64,000 bases of DNA from Clostridiales bacterium (GTDB taxonomy: Bacteria > Bacillota > Clostridia > Christensenellales > Pumilibacteraceae): positions 100,678 to 164,677 of the forward strand of contig JAFLVE010000011.1 in assembly GCA_022511445.1 (NCBI GenBank), written 5' to 3'. Numbering within the stretch: the first letter of the stretch is position 1; each line of letters opens with the position of its first letter. Below, one piece after another: positions 43,899 through 52,666 of this stretch. The notes beneath the pieces are model-generated. The model did not search any database. It was not told where the DNA came from and saw only the letters and a list, made by a program, of their open reading frames with translations. Position numbers and translations under genes: made by a program.

Positions 43899-45230
43899 AT
43901 GGAAAAGGTTAAAAAGCAGATAGGCAAGGTGCCGCCCCACCGCGGAGACGTTAAGGATATAAGTAAGGACGACGTTCTTATAATAGGCGGCGGCGGAAGA
44001 GAACACGCTATCGTGACGGCGCTTAAAAACTCGCCGCGCGTGGGCGACGTTTACGCCGCGCCCGGTAATGCGGGTATGGGCGTAATCGAGACCGGCATTT
44101 CCGCGACCGATATTAAAGCGATTGTCGAATACGCCGTTTCGCATAAAAACATAAAAACGGTTATCGTAGCGCCCGACGATCCGCTTGCCATGGGGCTTGT
44201 GGACGAGCTGACTTCTCGCGGAATACGCGCCTTCGGACCTACCAAGGCGGCGGCAAAGCTCGAGTGGTCCAAGGCGTACGCCAAGGACTTTATGAAAAAG
44301 TACTCTATCCCCACCGCCGAGTACGCGTCGTTTACAGACCCCGAAAAAGCCAAGGCTTACATAAATTCGCTCGACTACCGCGTGGTTGTAAAAGCGGACG
44401 GGCTTGCGCTCGGAAAGGGTGTAATAGTGTGCGAGGATAAAGCGGGGGCGCTGTCCGCCGTCGACGAGATAATGACCGACAAAAAGTTCGGCTCCGCCGG
44501 AAACGAGATTGTCGTAGAGCGGTTTTTAAGCGGGTACGAGGTGACCCTCCTTGCTTTTACCGACGGCGAGCATTATTCGCCTATGCTCACTTCGTGCGAC
44601 CATAAGCGCGCCTTCGACGGCGACAAAGGGTTAAATACCGGCGGCATGGGCGCATACTGTCCCTGCCCGACGTTTACGAAGGAGCTGCTCGAAAAGACCG
44701 AAAAAACGATTGTCGCGCCGACCGTTGCCGCTATGAAAAAGGAAGGCGCTCCGTTTAAGGGCGTGCTCTATTTCGGGCTTATGGTGGACGGCGACGACGT
44801 TCGCGTAGTCGAGTACAATTCCCGCTTCGGCGATCCTGAAACGCAGAGCCTTTTACCGCTTCTTAAATCTGACATTTACGAGATAATGAACGCGTGCATA
44901 GACGGCACGCTCGATAAGCTGAAAATTGAGTGGTCGGATAAAAAATCGATAAACGTCGTGCTTGCAAGCGGCGGGTATCCGCTCTCGTACAAAAAAGGGT
45001 GCGTTATCGACGGGCTCGACAAGGTTGACGATGGCGTAAGCGTGTACTTTGCGGGCGTTAAAAAATGCCCCGAATGCGGAAAGCTCGTGACAAACGGCGG
45101 CAGGGTGCTTTGCGTTCAGGCGGCGGCGGACGACTTTGCTTCGGCTAAACGCGCCGTGTACGACAATATCGCAAAAATCACTTTCGAGGACTGCTTCTAC
45201 CGCCACGATATAGGAAGTAAGCTTAATTAA
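43899..45230 (+). CDS. purD: Phosphoribosylamine--glycine ligase (GAR synthetase)
   Basis: 443 aa ATP-grasp enzyme joining phosphoribosylamine and glycine. LIIGGGGREHAI is the usual N-terminus but starts at residue ~27, so there is a basic extension of about 25 residues; GGAGAG precedes ATG 43899, and no better internal start is evident. The ATP-grasp segments VVKADGLALGKGV, NTGGMGAYCP and EYNSRFGDPETQ are complete. A CPECGK pair near residue 391 is unusual in PurD. Confidence 0.96.
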   Translation: MEKVKKQIGKVPPHRGDVKDISKDDVLIIGGGGREHAIVTALKNSPRVGDVYAAPGNAGMGVIETGISATDIKAIVEYAVSHKNIKTVIVAPDDPLAMGLVDELTSRGIRAFGPTKAAAKLEWSKAYAKDFMKKYSIPTAEYASFTDPEKAKAYINSLDYRVVVKADGLALGKGVIVCEDKAGALSAVDEIMTDKKFGSAGNEIVVERFLSGYEVTLLAFTDGEHYSPMLTSCDHKRAFDGDKGLNTGGMGAYCPCPTFTKELLEKTEKTIVAPTVAAMKKEGAPFKGVLYFGLMVDGDDVRVVEYNSRFGDPETQSLLPLLKSDIYEIMNACIDGTLDKLKIEWSDKKSINVVLASGGYPLSYKKGCVIDGLDKVDDGVSVYFAGVKKCPECGKLVTNGGRVLCVQAAADDFASAKRAVYDNIAKITFEDCFYRHDIGSKLN

Positions 45231-45282
45231 ATTCAACACCTACTGACAAACAAGCGGACTTTTCCGCCGAACGGAGACGATT

Positions 45283-48200
45283 ATGATTAAACGAATTTAT
45301 ACCGAACGTGAAGCGTCGAACAAGGCGCTTGTTTCCGAGCTGTACGAAAACCTCGGCATAAAGGTTAAGGCGCGTATGTTTATACGCTACGATGTGGACG
45401 GGCTTACGGAAGAGCAGTTTTTTGCCGCCGTGCCGATCGTGTTCTCGACGCCGGCTACCGACAGAGTGTATCTCGAGGTCCTGCCCATGACGAGAGGCGA
45501 GCTTTTCGGAGTGGAGTACCTGCCCGGGCAGTTCGACCAACGGGCGGACTCTGCGGCGCAATGCGTTCAGCTTCTTACGCAGGGCGCGCTCCCCATGGTG
45601 CGGTGCGCGTGCGTTTACGATATAGAAGCGGACGAAAAGCAAATAGCTGCGATAAAAAAATATCTCGTAAACCCCGTTGAGAGCAGGCTGTGCTCGCTCG
45701 ATAAACCCAAAACTCTCGAGCAGAAGGTGGATAAGCCCGAGCCTGCGCGCATGGTGGAGGGGTTTATCGATATGCCGTACGCCGCGCTCGTAACGTTCTA
45801 CAAAGAACAGGGCTTTGCGATGAGTATCGACGACCTTGTGTTCGTTCAGTCGTACTTCCGCGGTCAGCGCCGCGAGCCGACTTATACCGAGCTTCGCGTT
45901 ATCGATACGTATTGGAGCGACCATTGCAGGCACACCACCTTTTTGACCGCGCTCAAAACAAAGATCAAGTCGGACAATCCGCATATTCAAGAGGCGTACG
46001 CGGAGTACGTCGATATGTTCAACACGATTTACCAGGGTCGTGACGACAAGTACCCGTCGCTTATGGACGTAGCCACAATCGGCGCGAAAATGCTTAAGCG
46101 GCAGGGCTATGCCACCGCGCAGGACGTGTCGCCCGAGATTAACGCCTGCACAATAAAGCAGGATATTGTAATGCGCGACGGCACGGTGGAGCCTTGGTAC
46201 GTTCTTTTCAAAAACGAAACGCACAACCACCCGACGGAGATAGAGCCGTTCGGCGGCGCGGCAACCTGCTTAGGCGGCGCTATCCGCGATCCGCTGTCCG
46301 GCAGGGCGTACGTGTATCAGGCAATGCGCGTAACGGGCGCGGCGGACATCAATCTTCCGTTCGACAAGACGATAGAAGGCAAGCTACCCCAGCGCGTTAT
46401 TTCTAAGCGCGCGGCAAAGGGCTACAGTTCGTACGGCAACCAGATAGGGCTTGCGACCGGCGAGGTTAAGGAGTATTACCACTCGGGCTACGCCGCAAAA
46501 CGGCTTGAAACAGGCTTTGTCGTCGGCGCGGCCAAGGCGGAAAACGTTATCCGCGAGGTTCCTGCCGCCGGGGATATAGTTGTTCTTCTCGGCGGAGAAA
46601 CGGGCAGGGACGGTTGCGGCGGAGCGACGGGCTCAAGCAAGCCGCACGACTCGCACTCGATAGAAACGTGCGGCGCGGAGGTCCAAAAGGGCAACGCGCC
46701 AATCGAGCGTAAGCTTCAGCGCCTTATGCGCAACGGCGAGTTTACAAAGCTTATAAAGCGTTGCAACGACTTCGGCGCTGGCGGCGTGTCGGTCGCGGTG
46801 GGCGAGCTTGCGCCCGGGCTTGACATAGAGCTTGGAAAGGTGCCCAAAAAGTACGCGGGCTTATCGGCTACCGAGCTTGCTATATCGGAAAGTCAGGAGC
46901 GTATGGCGGTTGTCATTGCGCCCGAATCCCTCGACACGTTTAAAAAGCTTTGCCACGCCGAAAACGTGGAAGCTACCGTTATAGCAAACGTTACCGACAA
47001 GGGCAGAATGAGAATGTATCTTGACGGTCGCCTAATAGTCGACCTCGAGCGGAAATTCCTCGATTCTAACGGCGTAAGGCAGGAGGCCGACGCGCTGATA
47101 AAGGACCCCGCCGTTAAATACTTCGGAAGCATGAGCGCTAAGCGCGCCGCTATGTACGGTAAGGGCGATTACGAGGGTCTTATCGAGAGCATACTCTCCG
47201 ACTATAACGTTTGCTCGCAAAAGGGCTTGTCCGAAATGTTTGACTCGACGGTCGGCGCGGGCAGCGTGTTTATGCCGTTCGGCGGCAAAACGCAGCTTAC
47301 CCCTTCGAGCGTAATGGCGGCAAAAATCCCCGCAAACACCGATTTTTGTACGGTCAGCTCGCACGGCTTCGACCCGATGCTTTGCGAGGAATCTCCGTTT
47401 GTGGGCGGTATGTATTCTGTAATCGTCGCCGTGGAAAAGCTTGTGGCGGCGGGCGTCCGTCCCGAAAATATTTATCTTACAATGCAGGAGTTTTTCGCGC
47501 GGTGCACCGACGCGGAAAAGTGGGGCGCGCCCATGTCGGCGCTTCTCGGCGCGCTGACGGCGCAGATAAAAATGAAACACGCGGCGATAGGCGGCAAGGA
47601 CTCCATGTCGGGTACCTTCGAAAAGATATCCGTTCCGCCCACGCTTATTTGCTTCGGACTCGGCGTTATGGACAGCGCCGTGACTATCGGAAACGTATTC
47701 AAGTCGGCGGGCGAAAGGGTTTACAGATATTCGCTTAAGCGCGACGAGTTCGGCTATCCCGACTTTGAAAACCTTAACGATTTCCTAAAGCTTTTGGCGG
47801 GCGAGATCGGTCGCGGTAATATCTCTTCCGCGGCGGTGGTCGAGCGCGGCGGCGCGGCGGCGACCGTTATAAAGTCGTGTCTCGGTAACTCGCTCGGCTT
47901 CGCTTTTGCGCATAATAACCGCAGTCTCTTTGAAGAGCGCGTCGGAGATATCATTTTCTCGGCAAGGACGGGCGAGGATTTTTACGGCTACGACCCCGAG
48001 TTTTTGGGCGTTACCACGGACGACGGAAGCTTCATTATCGGCGCGGACATAACGCACTCGGAAAACGGTACGGACCTTGTGTCGGGCGGAAAGAAGGTGG
48101 AGAGCGCGCCGCTTGTTTCCGCGTTTACGTCCACCTTTGAGGGCGTGTATCCCACCATTTCGCCCGCAACGGGGAGCGTGGAGGACTATTCCTACACGGG

Positions 48201-49050
48201 CAAGGGCGAAAAGCGCACGCGCGGAAGGGGTAAAAAGCCCGAAAAAGTAAAAGTGTTTATTCCAGTGTTCCCGGGTACCAACTGCGAAATCGACACCGCA
48301 AGAAAATTCGAAGAGGCGGGCGCGGAGCCTGTCGTGTTCGTCGTTAAAAACCTGTCGCCCAAGGACGTAGAGGAATCGGTAAAGGCGATGGCTAAGGCGA
48401 TTGCCTCGTGTAAGATACTCGCTATCCCCGGCGGATTTTCGGGCGGCGACGAGCCGGACGGCAGCGCGAAATTAATTGCGGCGTTCTTCTCCAACGCGCG
48501 AATCGCGGACGAGGTGGAAAAAATGCTGTATAAGCGCGACGGACTTGCGCTCGGTATTTGCAACGGATTCCAGGCGCTCGTAAAGCTCGGACTGCTCCCG
48601 TACGGGCATATTTCCACGCCCAAAGCCACCGACCCCGTGCTCACCTTTAACAACATAGGACGGCACGTATCGACGCTTGTCGATATTCGCGTAGCGACGG
48701 GAATAAGCCCGTGGCTTAGCGGCGTTAAGGTGGGCGACGTGTTTAAGGTGCCCGTGTCGCACGGCGAGGGTAAATTCGTAGCGCCGCCCGACGTACTTAA
48801 GTCGCTCGTCGAAAAGGGTCAGATTGCAACGCAGTACTGCGACCCCGACGGTCACGCGACAATGGTATCGCCCTATAACCCCAACGGCTCGATGCTTGCA
48901 ATCGAGGGCATAGTAAGTCCCGACGGAAGAGTGCTCGGAAAAATGGGACACAGCGAGCGCGTGGGCGAGTTCATGATGAAAAACGCGGTTAACTCCTACG
49001 CCGAGACCGATATGAAGATATTTAAATCGGGCGTGGACTATTACAAATAA
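45283..49050 (+). CDS. purL: Phosphoribosylformylglycinamidine synthase, single-chain clostridial type
   Basis: 1255 aa. It converts FGAR, glutamine and ATP to FGAM. The synthetase half contains SDHCRHTTF and FKNETHNHPTEIEPFGGAAT. The C-terminal glutaminase domain (from about 985, VKVFIPVFPGTNCE) has the nucleophile Cys in GICNGFQAL and a late His/Glu pair (SHGEGKF). It combines the PurL, PurS-like and PurQ parts on one chain, so no separate purQ or purS is needed. GGAGACG precedes ATG. Last gene of the operon. Confidence 0.97.
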   Translation: MIKRIYTEREASNKALVSELYENLGIKVKARMFIRYDVDGLTEEQFFAAVPIVFSTPATDRVYLEVLPMTRGELFGVEYLPGQFDQRADSAAQCVQLLTQGALPMVRCACVYDIEADEKQIAAIKKYLVNPVESRLCSLDKPKTLEQKVDKPEPARMVEGFIDMPYAALVTFYKEQGFAMSIDDLVFVQSYFRGQRREPTYTELRVIDTYWSDHCRHTTFLTALKTKIKSDNPHIQEAYAEYVDMFNTIYQGRDDKYPSLMDVATIGAKMLKRQGYATAQDVSPEINACTIKQDIVMRDGTVEPWYVLFKNETHNHPTEIEPFGGAATCLGGAIRDPLSGRAYVYQAMRVTGAADINLPFDKTIEGKLPQRVISKRAAKGYSSYGNQIGLATGEVKEYYHSGYAAKRLETGFVVGAAKAENVIREVPAAGDIVVLLGGETGRDGCGGATGSSKPHDSHSIETCGAEVQKGNAPIERKLQRLMRNGEFTKLIKRCNDFGAGGVSVAVGELAPGLDIELGKVPKKYAGLSATELAISESQERMAVVIAPESLDTFKKLCHAENVEATVIANVTDKGRMRMYLDGRLIVDLERKFLDSNGVRQEADALIKDPAVKYFGSMSAKRAAMYGKGDYEGLIESILSDYNVCSQKGLSEMFDSTVGAGSVFMPFGGKTQLTPSSVMAAKIPANTDFCTVSSHGFDPMLCEESPFVGGMYSVIVAVEKLVAAGVRPENIYLTMQEFFARCTDAEKWGAPMSALLGALTAQIKMKHAAIGGKDSMSGTFEKISVPPTLICFGLGVMDSAVTIGNVFKSAGERVYRYSLKRDEFGYPDFENLNDFLKLLAGEIGRGNISSAAVVERGGAAATVIKSCLGNSLGFAFAHNNRSLFEERVGDIIFSARTGEDFYGYDPEFLGVTTDDGSFIIGADITHSENGTDLVSGGKKVESAPLVSAFTSTFEGVYPTISPATGSVEDYSYTGKGEKRTRGRGKKPEKVKVFIPVFPGTNCEIDTARKFEEAGAEPVVFVVKNLSPKDVEESVKAMAKAIASCKILAIPGGFSGGDEPDGSAKLIAAFFSNARIADEVEKMLYKRDGLALGICNGFQALVKLGLLPYGHISTPKATDPVLTFNNIGRHVSTLVDIRVATGISPWLSGVKVGDVFKVPVSHGEGKFVAPPDVLKSLVEKGQIATQYCDPDGHATMVSPYNPNGSMLAIEGIVSPDGRVLGKMGHSERVGEFMMKNAVNSYAETDMKIFKSGVDYYK

Positions 49051-49069
49051 CAAGCCGGAGGCTTGGCGA

Positions 49070-49105
49070 ATGTCGTGTATAAGCTGCAAAGGGTATTTGA
49101 CGTAA
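49070..49105 (+). CDS. Possible 11-codon ORF in repeat unit 1
   Basis: ATG follows CCGGAGGC and encodes MSCISCKGYLT before TAA. The same frame is open in unit 2, but the four base changes inside it all change the amino acid, so peptide function is doubtful. Confidence 0.25.
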   Translation: MSCISCKGYLT

Positions 49106-49165
49106 CACCCGACTAAATGCTTTCTAAATTGTTCTAATATAAGTAACGAGCCGGAGGCTTGGCGT

Positions 49166-49201
49166 ATGTCGTGTGTAAGCCGCAAAGCGAATTTGACGTA
49201 A
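49166..49201 (+). CDS. Possible 11-codon ORF in repeat unit 2
   Basis: Same position as in unit 1, with ribosome site, start and stop kept; it encodes MSCVSRKANLT. Confidence 0.25.
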   Translation: MSCVSRKANLT

Positions 49202-49285
49202 CACCCGACTAAATATTTTCTAAATTACTCTAACGAAAGATAAAACGTAATAGTAATCCGCATAAAGGCGGCATTAAGGCAGAAA

Positions 49286-49326
49286 TAAAAAAGTAGCGGA
49301 GCGAAAAGCTTTGCTACTTTTTATTT
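49286..49326. terminator. Bidirectional terminator between the purine operon and murG
   Basis: AAAAAGTAGC and GCTACTTTTT flank a 15-nt loop that may itself pair (GAGC/GCTT); T run on both strands. Confidence 0.88.
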
Positions 49327-49330
49327 GCGG

Positions 49331-50359
49331 TTATTTGCTTTCTATAACTTCTTTTATAATCGAAATAATCTTTTTCGTGCCGTCGATTGGTGGAAGGCGG
49401 GATATAGAGGTGCGGATAGATTCCCGTTCGTCGTACGTTTTGGTTACCGCGTCAATCAGGCTGTCCGCGGAAAGAACGTTCTCTCGCAAAACGGTGAGAG
49501 CGCCCTTATTGCCGAAATACTCGGCGTTTTGAATTTGGTCGCCTCGCGACGCCTTTTCGAGCGGGATTGCAACCGTAGGGATTTTGAGAACGAGAAGCTC
49601 GGACAGCGAGTTTGCGCCGGCGCGAGAAACGGCTATATCGACCGTTTTGTACAGACTTGGCATGTCGGAGCAAAACTCGATTTTTTCGTAGCCGAGCGCG
49701 GAAAAATCTCCGCCCTTGTTTTTGCCCGTTATGTGAACGACGTCGAATCTGTCCGTAAGGCGGGGGAGCGCGGCATATAAAACTTCGTTTATTGTTTTTG
49801 CGCCCGACGAGCCGCCCATTATTAAAAGGCGCGGTTTTTTGTTTATTTGTCTGTTCCTTCCGCACGAGAGGATTGCGACGTTTATCGGCGTTCCGACGTG
49901 TACGCCGTTTTTGAATTTGCCCGCGGCGCTGTCGAATGCGCACAGCACCTTTTGGGCGCGGCGCGACGTGATTTTCGTGGTTATGCCGGGCGAGAGGTCG
50001 CTCTCGTGGCAAAGGACGGGGATTTTAAGTTTGTTTGCCGCAAGCACGGCGGGAAGCGCGGCGTATCCGCCCTTGGAAAAAACAAGGTCGGGCTTTATTT
50101 CCTTTAGCGTTTTTACGGCGCGCTTTGTGCACGAGCTTAGCTTAAACGGAAGAAGCAGATTCTTAAAAAACGCGTCGCGGCGGAATTTAACCGCGGGCAC
50201 CTCGTAAAACGGTATGCTTCTTTTTTCGCAAAGCTCTTTTTCCATTCCGTCCGTTCCGACGTACACGCAAGTATATTCGCCTTTAAGCGCGTCTATAAGC
50301 GCGAGATTGGGCGTTATATGTCCGGCGGTGCCGCCGCCCGTAAACACGATTTTCTTCAT
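49331..50359 (-). CDS. murG: UDP-GlcNAc:lipid I N-acetylglucosaminyltransferase
   Basis: 342 aa GT28 enzyme that completes lipid II on the inner membrane face. The N-terminal TGGGTAGHITPNLAL, GGYAALP and the C-terminal GGSSGAKTIN and SRAGANSLSE donor loops are present. ATG 50359 lies 5 nt after GGGGAG and is preferred over GTG 50365, which abuts that site. It stands alone, apart from any mur/dcw cluster. Confidence 0.95.
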   Translation of the reverse strand: MKKIVFTGGGTAGHITPNLALIDALKGEYTCVYVGTDGMEKELCEKRSIPFYEVPAVKFRRDAFFKNLLLPFKLSSCTKRAVKTLKEIKPDLVFSKGGYAALPAVLAANKLKIPVLCHESDLSPGITTKITSRRAQKVLCAFDSAAGKFKNGVHVGTPINVAILSCGRNRQINKKPRLLIMGGSSGAKTINEVLYAALPRLTDRFDVVHITGKNKGGDFSALGYEKIEFCSDMPSLYKTVDIAVSRAGANSLSELLVLKIPTVAIPLEKASRGDQIQNAEYFGNKGALTVLRENVLSADSLIDAVTKTYDERESIRTSISRLPPIDGTKKIISIIKEVIESK

Positions 50360-50395
50360 TTTCACTCCCCAAAAAAACGATTATTCGCAACAGCC

Positions 50396-50424
50396 TTGAC
50401 ATATTCGGTACATTACTGTATACT
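50396..50424 (+). promoter_or_regulatory. Promoter of the hydrolase-trmL operon
   Basis: TTGACA (50396-50401), 17 nt, TATACT (50419-50424). Confidence 0.83.
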
Positions 50425-50462
50425 ATACTCCGATTGATATTTTTTTATGAACGGAGGCCGGT

Positions 50463-51377
50463 ATGGAGAGCTTTACCGCTCGCGACGGAAAAAAGATATG
50501 CGTTAGATTTTGGGAGGATGGCGTTTCCTCGCCGCGCGGCGCGGTGGTTATCGTCCACGGCATGTGCGAGTATATTGACAGGTACGACGACTTTTGCCGC
50601 TTCCTTAACTCCAACGGGTTTTACGTAATAGGCATGGATAACCGCGGCTTCGGGCATACCGACGAGGACACGCTCGGGCTTGGCTACGACGGAATGTTCG
50701 AGGATACCGTTGACGACATAAAGCAGGAAGTGGATATCGCCAGAGAGCGTTGGAACGTAGACAAGGTGCTCGTCGTCGGGCACAGCTACGGCAGCTTTTT
50801 GACCCAGAGATTTATAGAAAGGTATCATAGCTCGGTATCGGGCGCGGTGCTTGTAGGCTCGGCGCTCCAGGGCGGAATCGCGGCGGCGTTCGGTAGGCTT
50901 GTCGCAAAAAATAAGTGCAAGAAAAATCCCAAGGCGGTTGGCAGGATTTTCGCCGACCTAACATTTACAAAGTACGACAAAAAATTCGGCGAGGGGTACA
51001 GTCACTGGCTTAACCGCGACAACACCGAAGTCGCAAAGTACGTCGCCGATAAGTTCTGTAACTTTACTTGCTCTGTAGGCTTTTACAAGACGATGCTTTA
51101 CGGAATAAAAAGCACAATAAAGGACAGAAGCCGCGTGCCTTCCGATTTCCGACTGATGATGGCGTCGGGAAAAGACGACGGCGTCGGCGAGTACGGAAAG
51201 GACGTAAAGCGGCTTTACAAGCAGTATCTTAAAAAGTGCGGAATAGACGCGCGGCTTAAGCTTTACGACGGCGCTAGACACGAAATTCTTAACGAAATAA
51301 ACAAAGGCGAGGTGTACGAGGACCTAGTCGACTTTTTAATCGACTGTCTCGAGTCCCGCACCGCCGCGACGGAATAA
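50463..51377 (+). CDS. Alpha/beta hydrolase, monoacylglycerol-lipase/lysophospholipase-like
   Basis: 304 aa cytoplasmic hydrolase. The oxyanion region is VIVHGMCEYIDRY, the nucleophile elbow GHSYGSF, the acid lies in SGKDDGVGEY and the His in DGARHEILNE. The HGxxEHxxRY-type start is typical of the Hydrolase_4 (PldB/MgII) group. Probable substrates are monoacylglycerols or lysolipids. GGAGG precedes ATG; trmL starts 13 nt after the stop. Confidence 0.9.
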   Translation: MESFTARDGKKICVRFWEDGVSSPRGAVVIVHGMCEYIDRYDDFCRFLNSNGFYVIGMDNRGFGHTDEDTLGLGYDGMFEDTVDDIKQEVDIARERWNVDKVLVVGHSYGSFLTQRFIERYHSSVSGAVLVGSALQGGIAAAFGRLVAKNKCKKNPKAVGRIFADLTFTKYDKKFGEGYSHWLNRDNTEVAKYVADKFCNFTCSVGFYKTMLYGIKSTIKDRSRVPSDFRLMMASGKDDGVGEYGKDVKRLYKQYLKKCGIDARLKLYDGARHEILNEINKGEVYEDLVDFLIDCLESRTAATE

Positions 51378-51390
51378 ACGCGTAAAAGCT

Positions 51391-51852
51391 ATGTTTAATA
51401 TCGTTTTGGTAGAGCCGGAAATTCCGCAAAACACCGGCAATATTTCCCGCACCTGCGCTTGTACCGGCGCTAAGCTTCACATAGTAAAGCCCATGGGTTT
51501 TGAAATAACGGACGCCAAGCTTAAGCGCGCGGGGCTTGATTACTGGGATAAGCTCGATCTTACATACTACGAAAACCTCGACGACTTTTTTAACCGCAAT
51601 AGCGGCGGAAGGTTTTATTATCTCTCCAAAAAGGCGAATAGGCGCTATACCGACATCAAGTACGAGGATAACGATTATCTCGTTTTCGGGAAGGAAACCA
51701 AGGGGCTTCCCGAGCATTTGATTTTTTCCAATCCCGGAACGGCGCTTCGGATTCCGATGTCGAGCGGGCTTCGTTCGCTTAACCTAAGCAATACGGTTGC
51801 GCTTGTACTGTACGAGGCGCTGAGACAAACGGGTTTTACGGGGCTTGTGTAA
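51391..51852 (+). CDS. trmL: tRNA (cytidine/uridine-34-2'-O)-methyltransferase TrmL
   Basis: 153 aa, a minimal SPOUT methyltransferase acting on the wobble base of tRNA-Leu. The N-terminal VLVEPEIPQNTGNISRTCA, the central FGKETKGLPEHL and the C-terminal trefoil-knot segment MSSGLRSLNLSNTVALVLYEALRQ match TrmL closely. AdoMet comes from MetK. Confidence 0.94.
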   Translation: MFNIVLVEPEIPQNTGNISRTCACTGAKLHIVKPMGFEITDAKLKRAGLDYWDKLDLTYYENLDDFFNRNSGGRFYYLSKKANRRYTDIKYEDNDYLVFGKETKGLPEHLIFSNPGTALRIPMSSGLRSLNLSNTVALVLYEALRQTGFTGLV

Positions 51853-51904
51853 CAGGGCGGTTTATCTAAGCGAAAGCGCGTAGCCGCGCGAATAAAATAA
51901 TAAT

Positions 51905-51933
51905 TTGACAAAACTTCGGGAATTGTATATACT
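51905..51933 (+). promoter_or_regulatory. Promoter of the 177-aa unknown gene
   Basis: TTGACA (51905-51910), 17 nt, TATACT (51928-51933). Confidence 0.82.
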
Positions 51934-51987
51934 GTAAGTAATTTCGGTACGGTATGTAATCGGTAATTGTTTATAGGCAAGGGTATT

Positions 51988-52521
51988 GTGGCAAAGGACA
52001 TCGAAAAAATAATAGACGAGTCGGTCATTCCGGTAATGGAATACGTCCGTACCGTAGGGCACACCAAAGGTCAAACCGAGGTGCCCGAGGTTGTTCTGCC
52101 CAAAACCAAAGCCGAGGAGTACCTTGAGGCGAAGGACAGGCTGGAGCAAAAGACTTCGCCGGTATCCAAAACGTACACGCCCGGCAAAAAGAAAATGACC
52201 AAGACGGTAAGCCGCACGATATCCAAGGCTAAGTCCGAAAACGTAATCACCGTCGATCTCGAATCCGCCGCCGCAATAGTAGTGGGCGCGGCGAGCAACG
52301 CGGAGCGCGACAACCTCGATAGAATGCGCGATACCCTCGGCGCCACGAGACGGATTATAGACGAGCCGAAGTGGGTGGGCGACGCCGAGGAGCTTATACC
52401 GTTCTGCTGGAGAAACCCCCTCCTTACCGATATAGCGCACCCGTCCAAATTCTACAAGTCGGTCATAAAAAGCGAAAAAACGCGCGCCGAGCTTGTCCGT
52501 CCGAAAACCCGCGCAAGATAA
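51988..52521 (+). CDS. Uncharacterised basic cytoplasmic protein
   Basis: 177 aa from GTG 51988 (AAGGG just upstream); TTG 51967 would add seven residues. I recognise no family. The N-terminal third is acidic-helical, a Lys/Thr/Ser-rich linker (about 65-90) follows, and the C-terminal part contains WVGDAEELIPFCWRNPLL and ends in a basic RPKTRAR tail. No membrane segment or signal. The basic linker and tail could bind nucleic acid, which is only a guess. It has its own promoter. Confidence 0.72.
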   Translation: MAKDIEKIIDESVIPVMEYVRTVGHTKGQTEVPEVVLPKTKAEEYLEAKDRLEQKTSPVSKTYTPGKKKMTKTVSRTISKAKSENVITVDLESAAAIVVGAASNAERDNLDRMRDTLGATRRIIDEPKWVGDAEELIPFCWRNPLLTDIAHPSKFYKSVIKSEKTRAELVRPKTRAR

Positions 52522-52596
52522 TAATATTTTCACGGGAAAAGCATTTACGTAATAAAGTAAAAAATTTCGATAATTTTGATGTGTTTTGACTGATTT

Positions 52597-52625
52597 TGCG
52601 CCGATAATGATTCGGCGCATTTCTT
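52597..52625 (+). terminator. Hairpin after the 177-aa gene
   Basis: TGCGCCGA (52597-52604) pairs with TCGGCGCA (52612-52619), followed by TTTCTTAT; the T run is short. Confidence 0.5.
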
Positions 52626-52666
52626 ATGCTATTATTTATGATACGCTAATTATTCAGAGGTGTATC

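Larger units (their letters stand above)
49051..49242 (+). repeat. Two tandem 96-bp repeats downstream of purL
   Basis: Units 49051-49146 and 49147-49242 are about 84% identical. Both contain a small hairpin (AGCC-GGA-GGCT) that holds a GGAGG sequence, an ATG 8 nt after it, the block TTTGACGTAACACCCGAC and CTAAAT. No further copy is seen in the window. The stretch to 49285 holds nothing else recognisable. Confidence 0.85.

Noticed and set aside
49051..49242. CRISPR array
   Set aside because: Only two units of 96 bp with no spacer-like variable part; no Cas genes in the window.
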